Shown one piece after another: positions 1 through 6,044 of a DNA stretch of 64,000 nt (the stretch's first letter is position 1; each line of letters opens with the position of its first letter). The translations under genes and the position numbers were made by a program. Origin of the DNA: Anaerolineales bacterium (GTDB taxonomy: Bacteria > Chloroflexota > Anaerolineae > Anaerolineales > Villigracilaceae); assembly GCA_030018695.1 (NCBI GenBank), contig JASEHI010000001.1, positions 60,391 to 124,390 on the forward strand. The letters run 5' to 3'. The notes below the pieces were generated by a model. That model saw only the letters and a list, made by a program, of their open reading frames with translations. It had not been told where the DNA came from and searched no databases.

Positions 1-43
1 GTCCGCGACTTTGAGAAAGCCATATATTGAGCAGTTTCCCCGC

Positions 44-71
44 TTGCTTCTTTGCTTAAAAATGATACAAT
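44..71 (+). promoter_or_regulatory. Putative sigma70-type promoter
   Basis: A TTGCTT hexamer and a TACAAT hexamer are separated by 16 bp and lie just before the first ORF. The -10 ends only about 9 bp before the ATG at 81, so the first gene would be almost leaderless. The bases 1-30 could be the 3' end of a preceding gene (reading VRDFEKAIY then stop), but this is too short to assign. Confidence 0.4.
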
Positions 72-80
72 CATTACAGA

Positions 81-278
81 ATGGACGCTGAAACGCTGCG
101 CCTCCTGCTGGCGGGTTTCCTGGTCGCCATGTACATCCTGGCGATCCTATACCTGCGGCGCAGGAATTTGACACTCGGCGAGTATGCCTTCTGGGGGCTG
201 TTCGCGCTGTTCATCCCGGCGCTGGGACCGTTTCTGGTCATCATCAGCCGGCCCGGAAATATCAGGAGGTCAAGATGA
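81..278 (+). CDS. Small two-helix membrane protein, PLDc_N-like
   Basis: This 65-residue protein has two hydrophobic segments (about residues 7-24 and 35-54) joined by a basic loop with LRRRN. This layout resembles the short N-terminal membrane module of phospholipase D-like proteins, and a clearer relative is at 14067-14273. No catalytic residues are present and no function can be assigned. Its stop codon overlaps the hicB start (ATGA), so it is probably co-transcribed with the downstream toxin-antitoxin pair, whose ribosome binding site lies inside its last codons. Confidence 0.6.
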   Translation: MDAETLRLLLAGFLVAMYILAILYLRRRNLTLGEYAFWGLFALFIPALGPFLVIISRPGNIRRSR

Positions 279-481
279 AATTGATCGTGAGCCTCGACCG
301 CGATGAAGACGGCGTCTGGATTGCAGAATGTCCGTCAATTCCCGGCTGTGTCAGCCAAGGTTCGACTAGAGAAGAAGCATTAGAAAACATCAAAGAAGCT
401 ATCCAGCTTTGCCTTGAAGTTCGCTCAGAACAAGGTCTTCCCCTGACCATTGAAACTCGCCAGGTGGAGGTATACGCCTGA
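275..481 (+). CDS. hicB: HicB-family antitoxin, short form
   Basis: A 68-residue protein with the partial RNase H-fold of HicB antitoxins: it starts MKLIVSLDRDEDGVWIAECP, continues with IPGCVSQGSTREEALENIKEAI and ends without a DNA-binding domain. The family neutralises HicA by masking its double-stranded RNA-binding surface. The start is supported by AGGAGGTCAAG just upstream. The stop overlaps the hicA start (TGATG), the usual coupling of these modules; here antitoxin precedes toxin. With no RHH or HTH tail it may be a weak autoregulator on its own. Confidence 0.85.
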   Translation: MKLIVSLDRDEDGVWIAECPSIPGCVSQGSTREEALENIKEAIQLCLEVRSEQGLPLTIETRQVEVYA

Positions 482-708
482 TGCCCACGCTTCCCCGACT
501 GAGCGGTCGGGAAACCGTACGAGCCTTTGAATCTCTTGGTTGGAAGGTGGTCAGGCAAAAAGGGAGCCACATCATCCTGATCAAAGTTGGGCATATTGCA
601 ACATTGTCCGTACCCAATCATAAAGAAGTTGCCAGGGGCACTCTGCGCAGCCTGATCCGTTCAGCAGGACTAACCGTATCAGAGTTCATAGACGTTCTGA
701 AAGATTAG
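481..708 (+). CDS. hicA: HicA-family mRNA interferase toxin
   Basis: A 75-residue dsRBD-like toxin. It has the typical HicA features: an LSGRETVRAFESLGWKVVRQKGSH stretch with the G-S-H catalytic histidine (residue 34), a hydrophobic strand (HIATLSVPNH) and the final helix LRSLIRSAGLTVSEFIDVL. The family cleaves mRNA independently of ribosomes. It is translationally coupled to hicB and complete, so the module is probably functional. TCAGGAGGT occurs both before hicB and before the gene after hicA, a short flanking repeat that may simply be two ribosome binding sites. Confidence 0.85.
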   Translation: MPTLPRLSGRETVRAFESLGWKVVRQKGSHIILIKVGHIATLSVPNHKEVARGTLRSLIRSAGLTVSEFIDVLKD

Positions 709-750
709 CCGTGAAAGTTGTTGCGATTTTATTCTTCAGGAGGTAAATTC

Positions 751-1236
751 ATGAAACAAGACCGTTTCCTGCTCGGGATTTTGATTTTCATCGGCTTGTT
801 GATTGTCGCCGCGCTGACGCTGTTTTTCGTCCGCCAGGATGCGCAGACCTACGGCGCGGAGGATACGCCGGAAGGCGTCATCCGCAACTACGCGCTGGCC
901 CTGCAAAACCGCGATTTCGAGCGCGCCTATGGCTACCTGGCCGAGAAGGACAATAGGCCCTCGCTCGATACCTTCCGCCAGGCTTTCCTCAGCCGCCAGC
1001 TCGACATTTCCAACGCGGCCATCCAGATCGGCAGCGTGGAGCTGACCGGCAGCGACCAGGCGATGGTGGATTTGACCGTCGTCTACGCCTCCAGCGATCC
1101 CTTCTCGACCGGCTGGAGCTCGAATGAAACGGCTACACTGGTCAGGCAGGAGGGCGGCTGGCGCATTTCCTATATGCCGTATCCCTACTGGGGTTGGGAT
1201 TGGTTCCAGCCGACGGCTGTACCGGTGAAGCCGTAG
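751..1236 (+). CDS. Membrane-anchored NTF2/DUF4878-like protein
   Basis: The start at 751 is chosen over the in-frame 718 because CAGGAGG sits 8 bp upstream. The 161-residue product has a signal anchor (about residues 7-27) and an outside domain beginning AEDTPEGVIRNYALALQNRDFERAYGYLAEKD, the pattern of NTF2-like DUF4878 lipoprotein-type domains. It ends WRISYMPYPYWGWDWFQPTAVPVKP. Function unknown. The same C-terminal block recurs as fragments at 1974-2004 and 2151-2268, showing that the gene was once duplicated in tandem. Confidence 0.65.
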   Translation: MKQDRFLLGILIFIGLLIVAALTLFFVRQDAQTYGAEDTPEGVIRNYALALQNRDFERAYGYLAEKDNRPSLDTFRQAFLSRQLDISNAAIQIGSVELTGSDQAMVDLTVVYASSDPFSTGWSSNETATLVRQEGGWRISYMPYPYWGWDWFQPTAVPVKP

Positions 1237-1245
1237 TCCGCCCGC

Positions 1246-1280
1246 TTGACACGACCCGATTTATGACTATAATATTAGTC
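1246..1280 (+). promoter_or_regulatory. Promoter with overlapping palindromic operator for RelE/Phd module
   Basis: TTGACA (1246-1251) and TATAAT (1268-1273) are separated by 16 bp, a near-consensus promoter. The perfect inverted repeat GACTA-TAATAT-TAGTC (1265-1280) covers the -10 and is a likely autoregulatory operator for the antitoxin. The toxin start codon follows within 2 bp of the operator. Confidence 0.7.
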
Positions 1281-1281
1281 A

Positions 1282-1605
1282 ATGTCACCGACAATACCAT
1301 TTACCCTGATTTTTGCGCCAGAGATACGCCAGCATTTGGCAAGAATAGAGCGCAAGCATCAGAGTTTGATCCGGCAGACAATCAGGGAACAACTTCGGTA
1401 TTCGCCAAGTGTACAAACCAAGAACCGGAAATTATTGGAACCGCCGGCGCCTTATCAAGCGACGTGGGAACTTCGCTTTGGCCCTGAAAACCGTTTCCGA
1501 GCCTTTTACGAAGTGGATACTCCCGAGCATAAGGTGTACATTTTGGCGGTCGGAGTGAAAGAAGGTAATCGGTTATTTATCGGTGACGAGGAGTACACAA
1601 AATGA
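1282..1605 (+). CDS. RelE/ParE-superfamily toxin
   Basis: A 107-residue protein with a RelE-like fold pattern: an N-terminal strand, IRQHLARIERKHQSLIRQTIREQL helices, then WELRFGPENRFRAFYEVDTPEHKVYILAVGVKEGNRL with the Arg-rich core strands typical of ribosome-dependent mRNA interferases. It is followed with a 4-bp overlap by a Phd-type antitoxin, so toxin precedes antitoxin as in RelE-like/Xre or HigBA orders. The start follows the promoter-operator almost directly, leaving little room for a ribosome binding site. It is carried on a cassette flanked by copies of the previous gene's 3' end. Confidence 0.8.
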   Translation: MSPTIPFTLIFAPEIRQHLARIERKHQSLIRQTIREQLRYSPSVQTKNRKLLEPPAPYQATWELRFGPENRFRAFYEVDTPEHKVYILAVGVKEGNRLFIGDEEYTK

Positions 1606-1964
1606 GAATTGCTTCTTTAGCAGATGTCAAAACACGTTTCAGCGCCTATGTGGATAATTGCAAAGCGGATGGGCCTGTCGTCATCACACGAAATGGCAAG
1701 GCTGTTGCAGTACTCATCGCGCCATTGAATGATGATGATCTGGAAAGTATCCTGTTGGCGCGCTCGGCGCGGTTCCAGTCAATGCTGGAAAGATCACGGC
1801 AGAGTATTCGGGCTGGGGAAGGTTTATCGGAAGAGGAATTCTGGAATACGGTGGAGGAAAATGCCAAACTCGAAAAACGCGCCAAGCGCGCCAGCGAAGT
1901 GAAGTTTGATAAAACTATGGCGCAAGTAGCCAAAATCGAGCCTCCAGAATATGACCGTTTGTAA
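1602..1964 (+). CDS. Phd/YefM-family antitoxin
   Basis: The N-terminus MRIASLADVKTRFSAYVDNCKADGPVVITRNGKAVAVLI is the Phd/YefM fold, which dimerises and binds operator DNA. The C-terminal half is charged and helical (EENAKLEKRAKRASEVKFDK), the usual disordered toxin-neutralising segment. At 120 residues it is longer than typical Phd (about 80). Its start overlaps the toxin stop codon (ATGA). It likely represses the promoter at 1246-1280 together with the toxin. Confidence 0.8.
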   Translation: MRIASLADVKTRFSAYVDNCKADGPVVITRNGKAVAVLIAPLNDDDLESILLARSARFQSMLERSRQSIRAGEGLSEEEFWNTVEENAKLEKRAKRASEVKFDKTMAQVAKIEPPEYDRL

Positions 1965-1973
1965 GGCCGAGGG

Positions 1974-2004
1974 CCAGCCGACGGCTGCGCCGGTGAAACC
2001 TTAA
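1974..2004 (+). repeat. Second copy of the 3' end of the gene at 751-1236
   Basis: Thirty-one bases match the end of the 751-1236 gene at 26 positions, reading QPTAAPVKP then stop against QPTAVPVKP. The RelE/Phd cassette (1237-1973) therefore sits between two copies of the same gene terminus. Confidence 0.7.
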
Positions 2005-2150
2005 ATGCAACCCGCCCCACTAGCCCGATCCATCACGTGTAGATGGGGGCAGGCGGCCACAGGCGGCCACTCTTCGCGGGGCGGGAGAAGTCTTACGACT
2101 TTTACGCTTATATAATAACGATTCTTGCCGCTTGTGTCAATCTTTTTATG

Positions 2151-2268
2151 AAAACAAACCTCACCAGCTTCGCTGGAAATGCAAAATGGCGCTTGGCACA
2201 TCATCAACATACCATACCCCTACTTGGGCTGGGACTGGTACCAACCGACGCCTCAGCCGGTCAAATGA
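2151..2268 (+). pseudogene. C-terminal remnant of a paralogue of the gene at 751-1236
   Basis: In one frame this reads LEMQNGAWHIINIPYPYLGW then DWYQPTPQPVK and stop, clearly related to the real C-terminus GGWRISYMPYPYWGWDWFQPTAVPVKP. There is an in-frame stop just upstream and no N-terminal half, so only about 39 codons survive. The remnant shows a former tandem pair that was broken up, possibly when the RelE/Phd cassette arrived. Confidence 0.65.
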
Positions 2269-2353
2269 TTTGGGTGCGTTTCAAATGAGACCTCATGCCC
2301 TGCGGGGCACCCTAAAGGATGAAAATACAGGCTATTTTCAAGTCAGTTAGACC

Positions 2354-2513
2354 AGAACGTCCCGCAGGCGTTGTCCTGAGCCTGCCGTCTCGCACCGGCG
2401 TGCCGCCGATGTTCGCGGCACGAACGGTGTCGAAGGGTTGGATTGAGCCAATGCCTGCCCTGAGCTTGTCGAAGGGTGACCGTCTTTCAAAACCTGCGGG
2501 ACGGTTGCTTCAA
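2354..2513. repeat. Mosaic repeat with inverted ends in the 2269-2726 non-coding stretch
   Basis: CGTCCCGCAGG near 2360 and CCTGCGGGACG near 2493 form inverted ends around a stretch holding CCTGAGCTTGTCGAAGGG-type words, a motif that recurs near genes elsewhere in the window. No credible ORF lies in 2269-2726. It resembles a MITE-like or REP mosaic, but no transposase is seen. Confidence 0.45.
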
Positions 2514-2608
2514 CTGAAATGAAATACACCCAAATACTTTGTGTCACTTCGTGTCCTTTGTGTTTAGAAATGAGTCGTGTGTTCTTCGTCTGAGCAGATA
2601 CCCGTAAC

Positions 2609-2648
2609 GCGGAATTCATTCCGCAACCAAAGGCGATATGAATATCGC
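2609..2648. repeat. Paired palindromes (hairpin doublet)
   Basis: GCGGAATTCATTCCGC (2609-2624) and GCGATATGAATATCGC (2633-2648) are two different palindromes 8 bp apart. Similar doublets with other sequences occur at 33302, 52132, 53560, 60530 and 63371. A degenerate copy of the CCGAGTAGG element follows at 2653-2671. Confidence 0.6.
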
Positions 2649-2726
2649 GCTACCGAGTAGGTGCTGCGCACAAAATCTTCGCGGTTGGCATAGTTTTTAC
2701 AGAGTTATACTATAAGGAGAGAAAAC

Positions 2727-4637
2727 ATGCGCACCATTCGCCGTCTCTACTTTTACGCCGTTGCCTTTATCAGCCTGGAGGTCGTGCTCTGGGGCTTGAT
2801 TGGCCTGCTGCGCACCACTTTTTCGCCGGATGCCATCGGCGGAGGCGCAGAGCGATTGGCGCAGGCCCTGGCGCTCATCCTGGTGGGGGTGCCGGTCTTC
2901 GGCCTGCACTGGTGGGTGGCCCAGCGCAATGCCCGCGCGGAGATGGACGAGCGCGCCTCCGGCCTGCGCGCCTTCTTCCTCTACGCCGTCTTGCTGGCGA
3001 CGCAGATCCCCATCGTCCAGAACTTCCTGGCCCTGCTCAACCGCTTCTTGCTGGAGGCCTTTGGCATGTCGTCCTACCAGGCCATGTTCGGCGGCTCCCA
3101 GACCTGGACGGATAATCTCATCGCCGCGCTGATGAACGGCCTGGCAGCGGCCTACTTCATCGTCGTCCTGCGCGCGGATTGGAAAGAGATCACGCCCAAA
3201 GAAACCTTCGCCGACATCCGCCGCATCTACCGTTACGTTTGGGTGATCTACACACTGGTGATGCTCATCGCCGGTGTTCAGCAATTGCTGCGCTTCGTGC
3301 TGGAAATCCCGCCCAGCGCCTTTGGCCCGCTGACGCGCGCCGCGTTCGTCAACGGCCTGACCCTCTTGCTGCTCGGCGCGCCGTTATGGTTCTTCGCCTG
3401 GAAGACGGTACAGGACTCGCTGGCCGAGCAGAGTGAACGCGAGTCGCTGCTGCGTTTGGGCATTCTCTACCTGCTGGCGCTGTCTGGCGTGATCACCGTG
3501 CTGACCTCGGGCGGGATCGTGTTCGACGTGTTCCTCCGGCGCATCCTCGGTGAAGCCATGACCTTGCCGGAACTCTTCCAACAAGTCGGCGGGCCGCTCT
3601 CCATCGGCATTCCAATGGCAGGGGTGTGGGCGTATTACGGCCACTGGCTGAACCGTTCGATGGCCGAAATCCCCGATGCGCCGCGCCGCGCCGGGATGCG
3701 CCGCCTGTACTACTACGTCCTCTCGGCCATCGGCCTGGGCGCAACCTTCATCGGCCTGGGGATACTGCTCTCGTTCGTTGTGGATACTTCCCTGGGTGAC
3801 GTACTCTGGGCCGAGACGCTGCGACCGCGCCTGGCCGGTTCACTCGCCACGCTCTTTGCCGGTCTACCGCTCTGGCTGCTGACCTGGCGTCCGCTGCAGG
3901 CCGAAGCCCTCGCTTCCGGCGATACGGGCGATCATGCGCGCCGTTCCATTGTGCGCAAGGTGTATCTCTACCTGGCCTTGTTTACCAGCGTCATCGGCGG
4001 GATGGCTATGGCGGGTATCCTGATCTTCACCCTGCTCAACCAACTGCTCGGCGGCTTCTCGCCGCAATTCTTGCAGGATCTGCTCAAGTCGCTGGAATTT
4101 CTCGTCCTGTTCGCGCTGATGGGCGGCTATCACGGGTATTGCTTGCGCCGCGATGGCCGCATGGCCGCCCACGCGCTGGCAGCCAGACATGCGCTCTTCC
4201 CCGCGCTGATCTTCGATGACGGCGATGGCACATTCGCCCAGGCGGTTCTCGCCGCGATCCAAAAGCAGACCCCGCGCCTGCCGGCCGCGGCCCAGTCCAT
4301 CTCCCAGCCGATCCCGGAGGAGGCGCTGGCTACGGTCAAGGCCGTCATCCTGCCGGCCGACCTGGCGCTCGACCCGCCCGAAGCGCTGCGGCTGTGGCTG
4401 CGCGACTTTAACGGAAGCAGGTTGATCGTCCCGCGCGCCGCGCAAGGCTGGGTGTGGGTTGGCGGCGCACAGGCGGATGTCAACCAGGCCGCGCTGGCGC
4501 TGCGTCAACTAGCCGAGGGACAGGAAGTCCGCCAGCGCGCGCCGGCCTCGGGTTGGATGGTCGCGGTGTATATCATCGCCGCGTTGTTCGGCCTGCAAGT
4601 CCTGTTCATGCTCATCGGCCTCGGCATGTCATTCTAG
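2727..4637 (+). CDS. Polytopic membrane protein with five DUF5671-like repeats
   Basis: A 636-residue integral membrane protein built of repeated units beginning with a basic-aromatic lead and two or three helices: LYFYAVAFISLEVVLWG, IYRYVWVIYTLVMLIAG, LGILYLLALSGVITVL, LYYYVLSAIGLGATFIG and VYLYLALFTSVIGGMAM. This spacing is the DUF5671 repeat seen in Chloroflexota. After the last unit comes a cytosolic-looking region (about residues 490-610, DGTFAQAVLAAIQKQTPRLP) and one final helix. No enzymatic motif is visible, and the function is unknown. The start at 2727 follows AAGGAGAG. It stands alone between repeat-rich DNA and dnaN. Confidence 0.7.
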   Translation: MRTIRRLYFYAVAFISLEVVLWGLIGLLRTTFSPDAIGGGAERLAQALALILVGVPVFGLHWWVAQRNARAEMDERASGLRAFFLYAVLLATQIPIVQNFLALLNRFLLEAFGMSSYQAMFGGSQTWTDNLIAALMNGLAAAYFIVVLRADWKEITPKETFADIRRIYRYVWVIYTLVMLIAGVQQLLRFVLEIPPSAFGPLTRAAFVNGLTLLLLGAPLWFFAWKTVQDSLAEQSERESLLRLGILYLLALSGVITVLTSGGIVFDVFLRRILGEAMTLPELFQQVGGPLSIGIPMAGVWAYYGHWLNRSMAEIPDAPRRAGMRRLYYYVLSAIGLGATFIGLGILLSFVVDTSLGDVLWAETLRPRLAGSLATLFAGLPLWLLTWRPLQAEALASGDTGDHARRSIVRKVYLYLALFTSVIGGMAMAGILIFTLLNQLLGGFSPQFLQDLLKSLEFLVLFALMGGYHGYCLRRDGRMAAHALAARHALFPALIFDDGDGTFAQAVLAAIQKQTPRLPAAAQSISQPIPEEALATVKAVILPADLALDPPEALRLWLRDFNGSRLIVPRAAQGWVWVGGAQADVNQAALALRQLAEGQEVRQRAPASGWMVAVYIIAALFGLQVLFMLIGLGMSF

Positions 4638-4703
4638 GTTGACTAGCCGCCTTTTCACTTTCGCCTTCTCAGGATATACTTTGTAGAGGAGAGGAACGAG
4701 ACA

Positions 4704-5906
4704 ATGAAAGTAACTGTCCTTCAAGAAAGCCTGGCTCATGGATTGAGCGTCGTTTCGCGAGCCGTGTCGCCGCGCACGACCCTGCCCGTCCTGGCAAATG
4801 TTTTGGTCGCAACCGATGAAGGCCGACTGCGCCTTTCGGCTACCAACCTGGAAATTGGCATCACCTGTTGGATCGGGGCCAAGATCGAGGAAGAAGGCTC
4901 GACCACCGTCCCGGCGCGCACCTTCGTTGACCTGGTCGCGACTCTGCCCGCCGAGCAGGTGAACTTCAGCCTGAACAGCGCCAACCAGACGCTCAACGTG
5001 CGCTGCGGGGCATCCAACACGGATATCAAGTGCATAGACGCCCAGGAATTCCCGCCGTTGCCGGTTCCGGAAATGGAAGGTGCGATGTCTCGACAGGGCT
5101 CGACACAAGTGTCTCGACAGGGCTCGACACAAGTGTCTCGACAGGGCTCGACAACCATCCAGATCAATGTGGCTGATTTCAAGGAGATGATCCAACAGGT
5201 GGTCTTTGCTGCCTCGGTGGACGAGGCGCGTCCGGTGCTGATGGGTGTGTTGATGACGGTGGATAAAGATACGATCTGCATGGCGGCCGCGGATGGCTTC
5301 CGGCTCTCGGTACGCAAGGCGACGCTTTCACAGCCCGCGCCGCAGCCGGTGACAGCTATCATCCCGGGGCGCTCCTTGAGCGAACTGGCGCGCGTCGCTG
5401 CGGATGGCAACGAGATGATCTCAATGGTGATGCCCAAAGGGCGCGGCCAGGTCATTTTCCACGTCAAGGATGTCGAACTGGTCTCACAGTTGATTGACGG
5501 CGCCTTCCCGGATTACCAGCAGATCATCCCGCGTTCGTATAAGTCGCGCACGCTGCTTTCCACGCAGGCGCTGCTCAAGGCCTGCAAGCAGGCCGAGATC
5601 TTCGCCCGCGAAGGCTCCAACGTAGCCCGGCTGAACATCAAGTCCAGCGGAGAACTGGAGCCTGGCACGGTCGAAATTTCCGCCCAGTCCGAAGAGACCG
5701 GCTCGAACGAGACCGTGGTCGCGGCGACCATCGAAGGGATCGGCCTGTTGATCGCCTTCAATGTTAAGTACATGCGCGAGGTATTGGAGGTGATCAAGAC
5801 CCCCAACGTGGCCTTGGAGACCTCCGCGGCGAACGCGCCCGGGGTGATCCGCCCGGTGGGAGATGACAACTTCCTGCACGTCATCATGCCGATGCACCTG
5901 GGTTGA
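4704..5906 (+). CDS. dnaN: DNA polymerase III sliding clamp (beta subunit)
   Basis: The 400-residue product has the three tandem clamp folds: MKVTVLQESLAHGLSVVSRAVSPRTTLPVLANVL at the start, the middle domain VDEARPVLMGVLMTV and the end HVIMPMHLG, the usual M-P-M/L-L C-terminus. It forms the ring that tethers the replicase to DNA. The start has AGGAGAGG upstream and a TATACT -10 at about 4676. It is about 25 residues longer than usual because a Ser/Arg/Gln-rich tandem repeat (residues about 128-150) sits in the linker between domains 1 and 2. dnaA is not adjacent, unlike in many bacteria. Confidence 0.95.
   Translation: MKVTVLQESLAHGLSVVSRAVSPRTTLPVLANVLVATDEGRLRLSATNLEIGITCWIGAKIEEEGSTTVPARTFVDLVATLPAEQVNFSLNSANQTLNVRCGASNTDIKCIDAQEFPPLPVPEMEGAMSRQGSTQVSRQGSTQVSRQGSTTIQINVADFKEMIQQVVFAASVDEARPVLMGVLMTVDKDTICMAAADGFRLSVRKATLSQPAPQPVTAIIPGRSLSELARVAADGNEMISMVMPKGRGQVIFHVKDVELVSQLIDGAFPDYQQIIPRSYKSRTLLSTQALLKACKQAEIFAREGSNVARLNIKSSGELEPGTVEISAQSEETGSNETVVAATIEGIGLLIAFNVKYMREVLEVIKTPNVALETSAANAPGVIRPVGDDNFLHVIMPMHLG
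5086..5153 (+). repeat. 24-bp tandem repeat inside dnaN
   Basis: The 24-bp unit TGTCTCGACAGGGCTCGACA plus CAAG is present 2.8 times at 5086, 5110 and 5134. It is translated as SRQGSTQV repeats. The unit contains CTCGACAGGGCTCGAC, related to the REP-like words found between genes, and keeps the dnaN frame. Confidence 0.9.
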
Positions 5907-5942
5907 AAGTTAGCAAGTTGAAGGTTGCAGGTTTGAAGGTTG

Positions 5943-5976
5943 AGCGTCAGGGTGTAGAATCACTCTGACGCTTTTC
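5943..5976 (+). terminator. Rho-independent terminator after dnaN
   Basis: AGCGTCAGGGTG and CACTCTGACGCT form a stem with a six-base loop followed by TTTTCT. It is preceded by a GGTTGAAGG word repeat directly after the dnaN stop. Confidence 0.75.
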
Positions 5977-6044
5977 TAAATGGCATGCCCGCTGCATACT
6001 GCCTCTGCCTTCCGCCTTCTGCTCACCGCCTCCTGCCATCCGAA

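Noticed and set aside
5985-6044. N-terminal extension of the PPDK-like protein
   Set aside because: The 20 extra codons (MPAAYCLCLPPSAHRLLPSE) translate a low-complexity word repeat without a ribosome binding site.
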